A DNA stretch of 64,000 nt, from contig JACKKG010000001.1 in NCBI GenBank assembly GCA_020637515.1, positions 124,001-188,000 of the forward strand. The letters are read 5' to 3'. The translations under genes and the position numbers were made by a program. Positions 51,462-61,464 of the stretch are shown here, one piece after another (the stretch's first letter is position 1; each line of letters begins with the position of its first letter). This DNA comes from Rhodobacter sp. Lineage in GTDB: Bacteria; Pseudomonadota; Alphaproteobacteria; Rhodobacterales; Rhodobacteraceae. The notes beneath the pieces were generated by a model that was not told the origin of the DNA, ran no database searches, and saw only the letters and a list, made by a program, of their open reading frames with translations.

Positions 51462-54400
51462 TCAATAGTCGCGCTCGAAGAAGATGCCGATACCGGACCC
51501 GCCGTCGGTATCGGCACGCCCGCGCAGGGTGACGTTGGGGGTCAGGTCCAGGTTGATCGTCACCTCGCCCTGCCCGGCGCTGTCCACGCTGACATCGGTA
51601 TAGACCCGCTCGCCGACATGACGCCCGGCCCGCAACTGGGTGTTGCCGGCCGCGTCCACGGTGAAATCCAGATCGTCCAGCCCCATCGCCTGCCGCGTGC
51701 GGCTGAGGATCGAATTCTCGGCCCGCCCGGTCAGCGTGGCCACCGACAACGCCAGTTGCGCCGCCTGGAACGGGCTGAGCGAGGCCAGGGACCGGCGGAA
51801 GATCAACCGCGCCAGAACCTCGTCCTGGGGCAGTTCGGGCACCGAGCTGAAGGTGATCTCGGGGCTGTTGGCCTGCCCCGACAGCGTGACCGAGGTCGTC
51901 ACCCCCTCGGATTCCGTGGTCGCGGTCAGGCTGACGAAGGGGATGAAACTGCCGATCATGCTGGCCGATCCGTCGGTCAGCGTAAAGCGGTTGCCCAGCA
52001 GGTCCAGCCGCCCCCGGATCAGACCGAAACTGCCCGCCGGCACGACCTCGCGCGTGCTGCCGCCCAGCCGCAACTGGCCACCCAGTTCCGCATCCAGCCC
52101 GCGCCCGCGCACAAAGACGCGGTTGGGCGCATCCAGCGTCAGGTCCAGCCGCAGCGGGATCGGATCGCGCCCGTGGCTGGTGCCGCGCGCGATGCCTGCG
52201 TTGATGCGGGTCTCGCGGCTTGCCGCGCCCTCGCCGACATGGACCAGACCCGCCAGACCGACACCCTGCCGCGACAGGGGTGAATTGGGGATCTCGATTT
52301 CGGCCTGGTTGACGGTGACATGCCCCGACACCAGCGCGTTGTGGGCCAGCGCCCCGACCAGGCTGACGCTGCCGGTAACACGGGCCTGGAACAGGTTGGG
52401 TTGCTGCACGACCAGGTCCTGCGCGGTGACGCGCAGATCGGCGTCGCGCGCCGGGTTCAGGCGGATCGCGCCGTCGATGGTGCCGCGCCCGCCCGACAAC
52501 GAGGTCCCCTCGACATGCACCACGGTATCCAGGCCGCGGATCTGCGCCGTGGCCTCGATGTCGCGAAAGGCGACGCCGGCGGGCGGCAGGACATAGCGCG
52601 CGTCACGGATCGACGCCGTCATGCGCAGCGAATCCAGCGCCGGGCGGCCGGTGATGGTGCCGCGCGCCACGATCAACCCCGCGACATTGGCCGGTTCGAT
52701 CAGCGGATTGAACAGCGCGGCGCGCACTTGCCCGTCCAGCGTCAGCGCCAGGTCGCGCGTGTCGTGCACCTGCCCGCCGATCGTCAGGTTCAGGTCCGAC
52801 GGCCCCGTCACCCGCGCGCTGACGCCATAGCCACTGTCGCCCGGTGCGCGTGTCACATCGGACCGCAGCTCCAGCGCGCCGGTCAGACCGGGTGCGATCC
52901 GGTCCAGGTTGTCCAGCGTGGCCTCGATCGCGAAGCGCGCGCGCCCGTCCGCCGCCTGCGCGCCGCTGATGCGCGCCGAAAGCCCCGTCGCATCGAGATG
53001 CGCGTTGTCGATGTCGAGCGCGCCGTCGGCCTGCGTCGTCACGCGCGCCGTCAGCGCGGCGCCCTGCCCGACCAGAGCATCCACCGCCCGAATCCCGGTC
53101 GCAACCGGCCGGGGCGCGCGCAGGTCCAGCGCATAGCGTGTCGTTGCGGCGTCGCCGGAGACCTCGGCCCGGCCGGCAATCTGGCCCTGCCCGCCGGCGC
53201 TGAGGGCGGCCATGTCCAGCCGGTTCAGCGTCACGGTCAGGTCGGGCGCCTCGGGGGACCACAGCCCGGCCGCCGCCAGATCCAGCCGCGGCCCCTGCAC
53301 CGAGAACTGGTTGACATGCGTTCCCTGCCCGTCACGCACCAGATCGGCGCGCAGCCGGTTCGCGCCAAAGAACAGGCCCCGCACGACCGAGGACGCGGGC
53401 AAGTCGGCCAGTTGCAGGTCGATCACTGCGCCGTCCAGTTGCAGCCGCTGCACCGACCCCGTGGTGTTCAGCCGCGAATCCAGCGCCAGACGCCCACCAT
53501 AGCCATCCCCCAGCCGCGACAGGTCCGCCACGTCGAACCGCAGGCTCAGGGCGCTCTGGTTCGGGTCGATGCGGCCCTGGGCGCGGATCTCGGCGGTGCC
53601 CGCGTTCAGCGTGAGATTGCGCAGCTCGGTGCCCTGGGTGTCGCGCATCACCGACAGCGCCAGCGTCGATTGCCCGGCCAGAAAGGCGTCGGCCTCGGGG
53701 ATGTTGACCGACAGATCGGTGGTCGTCAGGTCCGCCGACAGGTCCAGCGCGCCGGTCAGCGGGTTGGCCTGCCCGCGCAGCGTCACCAGCGTGTCACCCG
53801 CCAGCGGCCGCCCCGCCAGGCCGGAAAAGGCGGACAGGTCGGGGGCCTCGAACTCGGCATAGCCGTCAAAGGTCAGCCCCTCGATCTGGCCATAGGCGGT
53901 CAGCGAGACCGTCTGCCCCTCCAGCGCCAGGCCGGTCAGGTCCAGCGGGGCGCCACCGCCTGGCCAACTGAGACTGGCCAGCCCGAAAACCTGTGCGCCG
54001 ATCGCCTGCTGCATCGCCGGATCGTCGGCCTCGATCCCCTGGGCGGCGAATTCGAACGAGCCCTCCCACAGGGGCAGGGTGGCGTCGGGATGCGCCGCGA
54101 CGTCGGCGGCGGCGTTCAGCCGCCCGCGCGCGTCCAGCGTCGTCGTGCCGATTCGCAGCCCGGGCAGTGCCAGCGTTTCCAGATCGCCGCGCACCGTCCA
54201 GTCGCGCGATTGCGCCTGATCGTAGCTGACCTGCAAGGTCGCGCGGTTGATCTGCGCCGCGCCCGAGGTCCCCGGCAGCAGCACCGGCTCGCCATCGCCC
54301 CGCGCGATCCCGGCGGTGACCTGCACGCGCAGGGGCAGCCCATCCGCCCCCAGCGCCGCGGTGCCGTTCACCCGCATCGCATTGGTCGAAATCAGCAGTT

Positions 54401-55367
54401 CGGGGATCTCGATCTCACCGGCTTCGGACCGCTGGCCCGTCGCCCGCAGGCGGCTGTTGGCACCAAAGAACGGGTGCAGGTTGTCGGGGATCAGCGACCG
54501 CAGATCGCCCTGGACATCCAGTGTGAACCCCCCGCCTTGCAGCACCCCGGTATCCGGCGTCTGGTCCACCAGCGAGAAGATCCCGGCGATCTGCTGGGTG
54601 CCGTTCGTGGTAACCCCGATCTGCGCGGTGAAGGTGCTGATCGGCCCCGTGCCGCGCAGCGTCATGCCCAGAGCCGGGCGGCCCGGGATCCCCAGCAGCG
54701 TGCTGGCGATGCCGTCCGGCCCCTCGGTCAGGTCGAAAGACAGCGCCAGTTCGCGTGAGCGGTTGTCGAACCCGCCGGAAAACCGGAACACGCCCGTGGT
54801 CCCGTCGGTGCGGTGGGCGTCGAACTGCGCGGTGCCCTGCCGCCCTTCGAGCTGGGCCGACCCGGTGAGGGTCAGCGTTGCCTGCCGGCCGGTCACCGCG
54901 GGCTCCAGCACCACCGCCTCGGCGCGGACCGTGCCGATCTGCACCGCGACTGGCAGCTCGGGCAGGCGGAACCCCTCGCTCGCGGTCGGGCTGGGCAGCG
55001 CCGTGGCGTCCTCGGCACCGCTGGAGGGCAAGCGCGACACGGTGATCCGCTGGGCACTGAGTTCGTTCACCTCGACCCGCCGGTCCAGCAGCGCCGCCCG
55101 GTTCCAGTCCAGCACCACGTCATGCAGGGTGATCCAGACGCCCTGGTCGTCGGCGATGGTCAATTCCTGGATCGTCGCGCGCGACGACAGCGCGCCGGAA
55201 AACCCGCGTATCCGCACCTCGCGCCCGGCGCCCGACAGAAGGTCCTGCAACATGCCGGCCAGAATGCCCTGGTCTTCCTCGGGCGAGGGGCGCGCGGGCG
55301 CGGCGGCCAGCAGCATCAGCGCCAGCAACAGCGCCAGCCAGCCGACGAACCGGGTGCGACGGGCCAT
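51462..55367 (-). CDS. tamB: Translocation and assembly module inner-membrane subunit TamB
   Basis: A 1301-aa protein from ATG 55367 (MARRTRFVGWLALLLALMLLAAAPARP). The N-terminal signal anchor is followed by a very long beta-rich groove of AsmA-like repeats and, at the C-terminus, the conserved DUF490 region (VGERVYTDVSVDSAGQGEVTINLDL ending FFERDY). TamB bridges the envelope and carries phospholipids or autotransporters with TamA. TGATG overlap with tamA shows translational coupling. Confidence 0.93.
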   Translation of the reverse strand: MARRTRFVGWLALLLALMLLAAAPARPSPEEDQGILAGMLQDLLSGAGREVRIRGFSGALSSRATIQELTIADDQGVWITLHDVVLDWNRAALLDRRVEVNELSAQRITVSRLPSSGAEDATALPSPTASEGFRLPELPVAVQIGTVRAEAVVLEPAVTGRQATLTLTGSAQLEGRQGTAQFDAHRTDGTTGVFRFSGGFDNRSRELALSFDLTEGPDGIASTLLGIPGRPALGMTLRGTGPISTFTAQIGVTTNGTQQIAGIFSLVDQTPDTGVLQGGGFTLDVQGDLRSLIPDNLHPFFGANSRLRATGQRSEAGEIEIPELLISTNAMRVNGTAALGADGLPLRVQVTAGIARGDGEPVLLPGTSGAAQINRATLQVSYDQAQSRDWTVRGDLETLALPGLRIGTTTLDARGRLNAAADVAAHPDATLPLWEGSFEFAAQGIEADDPAMQQAIGAQVFGLASLSWPGGGAPLDLTGLALEGQTVSLTAYGQIEGLTFDGYAEFEAPDLSAFSGLAGRPLAGDTLVTLRGQANPLTGALDLSADLTTTDLSVNIPEADAFLAGQSTLALSVMRDTQGTELRNLTLNAGTAEIRAQGRIDPNQSALSLRFDVADLSRLGDGYGGRLALDSRLNTTGSVQRLQLDGAVIDLQLADLPASSVVRGLFFGANRLRADLVRDGQGTHVNQFSVQGPRLDLAAAGLWSPEAPDLTVTLNRLDMAALSAGGQGQIAGRAEVSGDAATTRYALDLRAPRPVATGIRAVDALVGQGAALTARVTTQADGALDIDNAHLDATGLSARISGAQAADGRARFAIEATLDNLDRIAPGLTGALELRSDVTRAPGDSGYGVSARVTGPSDLNLTIGGQVHDTRDLALTLDGQVRAALFNPLIEPANVAGLIVARGTITGRPALDSLRMTASIRDARYVLPPAGVAFRDIEATAQIRGLDTVVHVEGTSLSGGRGTIDGAIRLNPARDADLRVTAQDLVVQQPNLFQARVTGSVSLVGALAHNALVSGHVTVNQAEIEIPNSPLSRQGVGLAGLVHVGEGAASRETRINAGIARGTSHGRDPIPLRLDLTLDAPNRVFVRGRGLDAELGGQLRLGGSTREVVPAGSFGLIRGRLDLLGNRFTLTDGSASMIGSFIPFVSLTATTESEGVTTSVTLSGQANSPEITFSSVPELPQDEVLARLIFRRSLASLSPFQAAQLALSVATLTGRAENSILSRTRQAMGLDDLDFTVDAAGNTQLRAGRHVGERVYTDVSVDSAGQGEVTINLDLTPNVTLRGRADTDGGSGIGIFFERDY

Positions 55368-57178
55368 CAGAACGCCTGGCCGATGCCGAAATAGATCTGC
55401 ATGGCGTTGCTGGTCACCCCTGCGTTGCGCCGCAGCGGCGCGGCCAGATCCAGCCGCAGCGGCCCGATTGGGGTGGCGTAGCGCACGCCCAGCCCGGCCC
55501 CGGCCTGCCAGTCGTGACTGCCGGTAAACGCGCCCGATGACACAGCGCCCGCGTCGGCAAAGGCCACGATCGCGAAACTGTCGTTGACCCGCACCCGCAG
55601 CTCGCCCGAGAGCGCCGCAAAGCCGCGCCCGCCCGAGGCCGGCGGCCCGCTGACGCCCAGCGATTGATAGGGCATCCCGCGCACGCTGCCGCCGCCGCCC
55701 GAATAGAACAGGAAGCCACGCGGCGCCGCGTTCAGCGAAGGGCCGATCAGCGCCCCCAGTTGTGCCCGCCCGGCCAGCACCACGCGCCCCTCGGTTCCGA
55801 TATCGGCGTAGGCGCGCGCATCGAACCGCAGCCTGAGACCGCTCGCCGCCTGGCCAAAGCCCGCATAGGGCATGGCCTCGACCCAAAGATAGTGGCCCCG
55901 GCTGGCATCGAGAGCCCGGTCGCGGGTGTCTTGGGTGACGGAAACGGGCAAGCCCAGCGTGCCGAAATCGTTGCGCGTGCCGGCATAGGTCGCGCGCTCA
56001 TAGCGCAGGTTGACCCCGGCGGTGGCGCTGAGGGTCGGGGAATAGGTGCGGCGAAACAGGCCGTCGGCGGTGAAGGCGTCAGCCAGATAGTCGCGCTCGT
56101 TCTGGCGCACGGCATTGAGACCCAGTTCCAGGTCGGTGTCGCGGTTCGGCGTGGCAGGACGGACATAGCGCGCATCCAGCGAAAACCCCAGTCCGCCCGT
56201 GCGCGCGGCGATGCCGTCCACCGCCGCCTCGAGCCGCAGCCGGTCGGCGCCGCCGGTCAGGTTGCGGTGCATCCAGAAACCGCTCAACCGGCCGCCGGAT
56301 TCGGAATCGATCTCGGCGCCAAAGCCGATGCGACGCGGCGGCGCTTCCTCGACTTGGGCGGCGATGTCGATGGTGCCGTCGGGGTTGGCCCGATCGGCGG
56401 TGCGCAACACCACCGAGGCAAAGGTGCCGGTCTGCCTGAGACGGGTTTCCGCCGCGCGGATCGCCGCCGGGTCATGCACGCTGCCCGGCTCCAGCCCGGC
56501 AATCGCCTGGATGCGTTCGGTGCGGGTGCGTTCGTTGCCTTCCGGCACCACCCGCCCGACATGCAATTGCGGGCCGGGCGCCAAGGTCAGGCTGATGTTC
56601 AGCCGGTTGGTGTCGTGATCGGCAACCACGCGCTGCCCGGACGGTTCGGCCAGGGCATGGCCCCGGGCCCGCCAGCCATCCAGCGCGGCCCCAAGCGCAT
56701 CGCGCACCACGGTCGAGCGCGCGGGCAGGCCCGGTGCGAACCCGGCGGGCAGAACCGTGCCCGGCGCAAGCGGCGCAATCGTGGCGGTGCCAAAGGTGAA
56801 TTGCGGCCCCAGATCGATCCGCACGGCAATCCGGTCGATCCGCGAGGGCGTCCTGAGCGGCGAGACATCCGCCGCCTCTTGCCCGTCCACCCGCACATGA
56901 ATGGCCGGCGCGTAGCGCCCGTCCTCATAGAGCAGGTCGAGAAGTTGCCCGTATTCCGCCCGCGCCGCCGCCATCAGGTCGATCGGCGCGGTGTGCCCTT
57001 CGGCCTGGGCGGCCAGCAGCAGGGAACTTGCGCGCAGGTCGGCCAGCAGCTCAGCCGAGGCGCCGGGAACCGAGAACTCCAGCGATTCCAAAGCCCTGGA
57101 TGGCAAGGGAACGACCCCGAGGGTCAGCGCGGCAACGGCAAGGCACAGGTACAGACCAGCGCGCGAACGGGCACGCAT
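55367..57178 (-). CDS. tamA: Outer-membrane translocation and assembly subunit TamA
   Basis: A 603-aa protein from ATG 57178 (MRARSRAGLYLCLAVAALTLG, a signal peptide); the frame extends to 57271. POTRA-like domains occupy about 30-270 (VVPEGNERTRTERIQAIAGLEPG), then a 16-strand Omp85 barrel with the GGGGSVRGMPYQSLG motif (VRGY-type lid residue). It ends with Phe. It is the Omp85 partner of TamB. Confidence 0.92.
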   Translation of the reverse strand: MRARSRAGLYLCLAVAALTLGVVPLPSRALESLEFSVPGASAELLADLRASSLLLAAQAEGHTAPIDLMAAARAEYGQLLDLLYEDGRYAPAIHVRVDGQEAADVSPLRTPSRIDRIAVRIDLGPQFTFGTATIAPLAPGTVLPAGFAPGLPARSTVVRDALGAALDGWRARGHALAEPSGQRVVADHDTNRLNISLTLAPGPQLHVGRVVPEGNERTRTERIQAIAGLEPGSVHDPAAIRAAETRLRQTGTFASVVLRTADRANPDGTIDIAAQVEEAPPRRIGFGAEIDSESGGRLSGFWMHRNLTGGADRLRLEAAVDGIAARTGGLGFSLDARYVRPATPNRDTDLELGLNAVRQNERDYLADAFTADGLFRRTYSPTLSATAGVNLRYERATYAGTRNDFGTLGLPVSVTQDTRDRALDASRGHYLWVEAMPYAGFGQAASGLRLRFDARAYADIGTEGRVVLAGRAQLGALIGPSLNAAPRGFLFYSGGGGSVRGMPYQSLGVSGPPASGGRGFAALSGELRVRVNDSFAIVAFADAGAVSSGAFTGSHDWQAGAGLGVRYATPIGPLRLDLAAPLRRNAGVTSNAMQIYFGIGQAF

Positions 57179-57496
57179 CCAGCCGCCGACCCCCGCTGTC
57201 GCAGGGCGCCCGGCGCCGCACAGGGGCTGTGTCCCGCCTGCCGTCGCGCGTGTCACGCTCGTCCTCGTCATACCGCCGTTTTTTCATATGTCTCACAATG
57301 TTCCCCGTGCCTCAACTCTTTAACGCCGGATCGGTGCGCGGGGGCCCGCGTGCGGCGAAATCACGCCCATGCGGGCGGCAGCCGGTCCGCGGGCCTCGGG
57401 CGTCGGCGCAGGCCTGTCCGGGGATGGATCGTCAGGCCGCTTGACAGGCGCGGGCGTAACGGGCAGGTGATCCCTGAACGTGTGAAGGACCGGATC
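57179..57496. other. Divergent region between tamA and the MFS gene
   Basis: No gene is seen in these 318 bases. They contain an AT-richer patch near 57275-57300 that is the likely promoter zone. If tamA begins at 57271 the gap is shorter. Confidence 0.5.
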
Positions 57497-58708
57497 ATGG
57501 CCGACCAGACCGCCGCCCCCGCCCCCGCCCCCGCGAAAGACATCATCGCGACCCATTACGCGGTGCTTGTGTCCATCGCGCTGTGTCATTTCATCAATGA
57601 CGTGATGCAATCCGTCCTGTCCGCCAGCTATCCGCTGCTGCATGACGAATTCGCCCTGTCCTTTACCCAGATCGGGCTGATGACGCTGGCCTTCATGGGC
57701 ACGGCATCGGTGCTGCAACCGCTGGTCGGCACGCTGACCGACCGCCACCCGTTCCCGCAATCGCTGACCATCGGCATGGGCAGCACGATGCTGGGGCTGC
57801 TGCTGCTGGCGCACGCGCCCAGCTACCCGTTCCTGCTGGCCGGCGCGTCGCTGATCGGCATCGGCTCGGCGGTGTTCCACCCTGAGGCCAGCCGCGTCGC
57901 GCGCGTCGCCGCCGGGCGCCGGTTCGGCACCGCGCAATCGACGTTCCAGGTGGGCGGCAACCTGGGCAGCGCCGCCGGGCCCCTGCTGGCGGCCTTCATC
58001 GTCGTGCCTTCGGGGCGCGGGTCGGTCGCGTGGTTCGCGGCGCTGGCCCTGCTGGGGATGGTGATCTTGTCGCAGGTCGGGCGCTGGCACGCCAACCACC
58101 GCCGCACCGGCAAACGCGCCGTGGTGTTCAAGGACCACGGATTGCCGCGCCACCGCATCGTCCTGACCATCGGCCTGCTGGCGTTCCTGGTGTTCACCAA
58201 GAATGCCTATATGGCGTCGCTCGGGTCGTATTACACCTTTTTCCTGATCGAGAAATTCCATCTGACCACCCAGCAGTCGCAAGGGATGCTGTTCCTGTTC
58301 CTGGCCTCGGCGGCGGCGGGGGTGATCTTTGGCGGTCCGATCGGCGACCGGATCGGAACGCGGGCGGTGATCTGGGTGTCGATCCTGGGCGTGCTGCCCT
58401 TCACCTTGGCCTTGCCTTATGTGAACCTGTTCTGGACCGGGGTCCTGACGGTGTTCATCGGCCTGATCCTGTCCTCGGCCTTTCCGGCGATTGTGGTCTT
58501 CGCACAAGAGCTGGTGCCGGGCCGCGTGGGGCTGATCGCGGGGCTGTTCTTCGGCATGGCCTTTGGCATCGGCGGGCTGGCGGCGGCGGCGCTGGGGCTG
58601 CTGGCGGACGCCCACGGGATCGAATTCGTCTATCGGATGTGCGGATTCCTGCCGGCGTTGGGGATTCTGGCGGCCTTTCTGCCGCGCCTGCAACGGATCG
58701 AGGCCTGA
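57497..58708 (+). CDS. fsr: MFS transporter, fosmidomycin-resistance type
   Basis: A 403-aa, 12-helix MFS protein from ATG 57497 with GAAGGA upstream. HFINDVMQSVLSASYPLLHDEFALSFTQIGL and GSAVFHPEASRVARVAAGRRFGTAQSTFQVGGNLG match the Fsr family closely. Members export fosmidomycin and other small acids. It is divergent from tamA and convergent with a LysR gene 6 bp away. Confidence 0.85.
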   Translation: MADQTAAPAPAPAKDIIATHYAVLVSIALCHFINDVMQSVLSASYPLLHDEFALSFTQIGLMTLAFMGTASVLQPLVGTLTDRHPFPQSLTIGMGSTMLGLLLLAHAPSYPFLLAGASLIGIGSAVFHPEASRVARVAAGRRFGTAQSTFQVGGNLGSAAGPLLAAFIVVPSGRGSVAWFAALALLGMVILSQVGRWHANHRRTGKRAVVFKDHGLPRHRIVLTIGLLAFLVFTKNAYMASLGSYYTFFLIEKFHLTTQQSQGMLFLFLASAAAGVIFGGPIGDRIGTRAVIWVSILGVLPFTLALPYVNLFWTGVLTVFIGLILSSAFPAIVVFAQELVPGRVGLIAGLFFGMAFGIGGLAAAALGLLADAHGIEFVYRMCGFLPALGILAAFLPRLQRIEA

Positions 58709-58714
58709 GCCCCC

Positions 58715-59593
58715 TCAGGCCGCTTTCGCTGCCTTGCGCAACCAGGACCGGAACAGGCGCGCGCCCGGCGACAGCGGCCCGGGGCGCGTGACCAGGTAAT
58801 AGCCCAGCCCCTCGGGGTCGCCCTCGTGCAGGGCCACCAACTGCCCCGAGGCGAGGTCCGGCGCGACCAGCGCGCGCGACTGGATCGACAGGCCCAGCCC
58901 GGCGCGGACCGCGCTGACGACCATGCCGTTGTTGGCCATCTCGCGCGCGCCGACCGTGTCGAAATCGACCCCGATCGCCTGCCCCCAGACCCGCTGTTCG
59001 GTGGCGGCACCGGAAAAGAACCAGTCGTGCGCCGTCAGCTTGCCCAGATCGGCCAGCGTGCGCGCCCGCGTGAACCCCGGCGCCGCCACCACCACGAACC
59101 GGCTGAGCGCCAGCGGCTCGGCCTCGATCCCCGGCCAGTCGCCCCGGCCAAAGCGGATGGCGATGTCGATCCCCTCGCGGCGCATGTCGGACAGGCCGGT
59201 GCTGGGCACCAGGCGCAGCTCGACCTCAGGGTGGGCGGCCCAGAAGGCGCCGATACGCGGCATCAGCCAGACCTCGGCAAAGGACGGCGTCAGCGCGACG
59301 ACGACAGGGCGCGTCTCGCGCCGATTGCGCAGCGTCAGCACCCCCTCGGCGATGCGGGCGAACCCCTCGCCCAGCGCGGCCGCCAGTTCGTGGCCGGCCT
59401 CGGTCAGTTGCATGCCCTGCCCGTCGCGCCGTGCCAGCACCTCGCCGAATTCGGTTTCCAGATGCCGCAGGTGCTGCGACACCGCCGCGTGCGTGACGTT
59501 CAGTTCGCGCGCCGCCGCCGACAGGCTGCCCTGGCGCGCCAGCGCCTCGAAGGCGCGCAACGACGCCAGCGAGGGAAGATCCTTCCAGTCCAT
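58715..59593 (-). CDS. LysR-family regulator, GcvA-like
   Basis: A 292-aa regulator from ATG 59593 (MDWKDLPSLASLRAFEAL). The N-terminal winged helix contains GSLSAAARELNVTHAAVSQHLRHLE; the C-terminal effector domain (about 90-290) is of the type II periplasmic-binding fold. The pattern is close to GcvA-like regulators. Target genes are unknown; the divergent small gene and ahcY are nearest. Confidence 0.87.
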   Translation of the reverse strand: MDWKDLPSLASLRAFEALARQGSLSAAARELNVTHAAVSQHLRHLETEFGEVLARRDGQGMQLTEAGHELAAALGEGFARIAEGVLTLRNRRETRPVVVALTPSFAEVWLMPRIGAFWAAHPEVELRLVPSTGLSDMRREGIDIAIRFGRGDWPGIEAEPLALSRFVVVAAPGFTRARTLADLGKLTAHDWFFSGAATEQRVWGQAIGVDFDTVGAREMANNGMVVSAVRAGLGLSIQSRALVAPDLASGQLVALHEGDPEGLGYYLVTRPGPLSPGARLFRSWLRKAAKAA

Positions 59594-59698
59594 GCCCCAT
59601 GTTAGCACCACTTACAGCCGCGAAACCATCCGAACTTCGCTTTGGCTGCGGAATGCGGCAAAGGGCGGCGCAGACAGGCCGCGAAAGGACCCCCCGCC

Positions 59699-59830
59699 AT
59701 GTTGACCGTCATGAACGCGACCTTCCGCGTCGCCACCCGCAATGAAACCACCGGCGCCAAGCCCGTCACCGCGCACGACCCGAACGAGCGCGTCACCCTG
59801 AAGGCCGACCGCCGCAGCGACCAGGGCTGA
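59699..59830 (+). CDS. Possible small protein (43 aa)
   Basis: An ATG at 59699 with AAGGA about ten bases upstream opens a 43-aa hydrophilic peptide beginning MLTVMNATFRVATRNETTGA. It is divergent from the LysR gene and 94 bp before ahcY. The codons look normal for this genome, but no family is recognised; it is probably real but unproven. Confidence 0.4.
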   Translation: MLTVMNATFRVATRNETTGAKPVTAHDPNERVTLKADRRSDQG

Positions 59831-59924
59831 GCGCCTCGGCGCCGGGTTTTCGGGCCGCCATTGCCGGTTTCCGCCTCTGGTGCTATCTGGGCCTCCAGAT
59901 CAGGAATTCAGACAGGAGCCGGGC

Positions 59925-61325
59925 ATGGCAACCGATTACATCGTCAAGGACATCAAACTCGCCGATTACGGGCGCAAGGAACTGGACATCGCGGAAACCG
60001 AGATGCCCGGCCTGATGGCCTGCCGCGAGGAATATGGCGCGTCGCAGCCCCTGAAAGGGGCCAAGATCGCCGGCTCGCTGCACATGACGATCCAGACCGC
60101 CGTGCTGATCGAAACGCTCAAGGCCCTTGGGGCGGATGTCCGCTGGGCTTCGTGCAACATCTTCTCGACCCAGGACCACGCCGCGGCGGCGATCGCCGCC
60201 AGCGGCACGCCGGTCTTTGCCATCAAGGGCGAAACACTGGTCGATTACTGGGAATATACCGACAAGATCTTCCAGTTCGGCGGCGAGGGCGGCATGTGCA
60301 ACATGATCCTCGACGACGGCGGCGACGCGACGCTCTACATCCTGCTGGGCGCGCGGGTCGAGGAAGGCGAGGACGACCTCATCGCCGTGCCGAAATCCGA
60401 AGAGGAAGAGGCGCTCTTCGCGCAGATCCGCAAGCGGATCGCCGCAACCCCGGGCTGGTTCGTCAAGCAGCGCCACGCCATCCGCGGCGTGTCCGAGGAA
60501 ACCACCACCGGCGTGCACCGTCTCTATGACCTGCACAAGAAGGGCCAGCTTCCGTTCCCGGCGATCAACGTGAACGACAGCGTCACCAAGTCCAAGTTCG
60601 ACAACAAGTATGGCTGCAAGGAATCGCTGGTCGATGGCATCCGCCGCGCCACCGACACGATGATGGCCGGCAAGGTCGCGGTGGTCTGCGGCTATGGCGA
60701 CGTCGGCAAGGGTTCGGCCGCGTCGTTGCGCGGCGCCGGCGCGCGCGTCAAGGTGACCGAGATCGACCCGATCTGCGCGCTTCAGGCCGCGATGGACGGG
60801 TTCGAGGTGGTGACACTGGAAGATGTGGCCGCCAGCGCAGACATCTTCATCACCACCACCGGCAACAAGGACGTGATCCGCATCGAGCACATGCGCGCGA
60901 TGAAGGACATGGCCATCGTCGGCAACATCGGCCACTTCGACAACGAGATCCAGGTCGCGCAGTTGAAGAACCACAAGTGGACCAACATCAAGGACCAGGT
61001 GGACATGATCGAGATGCCCTCGGGCAGCCGCATCATCCTGCTGTCCGAAGGGCGCCTGCTGAACCTGGGCAACGCCACCGGCCACCCCAGCTTCGTGATG
61101 TCCGCCAGCTTCACCAACCAGGTGCTGGCGCAGATCGAGCTGTTTTCCAAAAAGGGTGAATACGCGCCGGGCGTCTACATCCTGCCCAAGCATCTGGACG
61201 AGAAGGTCGCGCGCCTGCACCTGGCCCGCATCGGCGTCAAGCTGACGGAACTGAAGCCCGACCAGGCGGATTACATCGGCGTCACCATCGACGGCCCCTT
61301 CAAGCCCGAGCATTACCGCTACTGA
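59925..61325 (+). CDS. ahcY: Adenosylhomocysteinase
   Basis: A 466-aa enzyme from ATG 59925 with AGGAG upstream. HMTIQTAVLIETL, CNIFSTQDHAAAAIA and the NAD-binding GYGDVGKGSAASLRGAGARV motif are characteristic. It hydrolyses S-adenosylhomocysteine to adenosine and homocysteine, removing the inhibitor of methyltransferases. No SAH riboswitch was recognised upstream. A strong terminator follows. Confidence 0.97.
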   Translation: MATDYIVKDIKLADYGRKELDIAETEMPGLMACREEYGASQPLKGAKIAGSLHMTIQTAVLIETLKALGADVRWASCNIFSTQDHAAAAIAASGTPVFAIKGETLVDYWEYTDKIFQFGGEGGMCNMILDDGGDATLYILLGARVEEGEDDLIAVPKSEEEEALFAQIRKRIAATPGWFVKQRHAIRGVSEETTTGVHRLYDLHKKGQLPFPAINVNDSVTKSKFDNKYGCKESLVDGIRRATDTMMAGKVAVVCGYGDVGKGSAASLRGAGARVKVTEIDPICALQAAMDGFEVVTLEDVAASADIFITTTGNKDVIRIEHMRAMKDMAIVGNIGHFDNEIQVAQLKNHKWTNIKDQVDMIEMPSGSRIILLSEGRLLNLGNATGHPSFVMSASFTNQVLAQIELFSKKGEYAPGVYILPKHLDEKVARLHLARIGVKLTELKPDQADYIGVTIDGPFKPEHYRY

Positions 61326-61355
61326 CGCCGCGCCCCGGCGCGCCTGTGTCCGACA

Positions 61356-61386
61356 AAGGGCCGTCCGTTCCGGGCGGCCCTTTTTT
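61356..61386 (+). terminator. Rho-independent terminator after ahcY
   Basis: A 12-bp stem AAGGGCCGTCCG/CGGGCGGCCCTT with a 3-base loop and one G-U pair is followed by a run of T. Confidence 0.85.
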
Positions 61387-61464
61387 CCGTTTCCGGGGGG
61401 CACTTTCGGCGCGCCTCGGATGCCGTTAGACAGGGGGCGAACCCGCGAACAGGAGGTCCCTTGC

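Noticed and set aside
57179..57271. N-terminal extension of tamA to 57271
   Set aside because: The internal ATG at 57178 opens a standard signal peptide, whereas the extension would place 31 basic residues before it.
59831..59924. Possible SAH riboswitch upstream of ahcY
   Set aside because: The 94 bases show no convincing match to the conserved helices of SAH aptamers that I could recognise.
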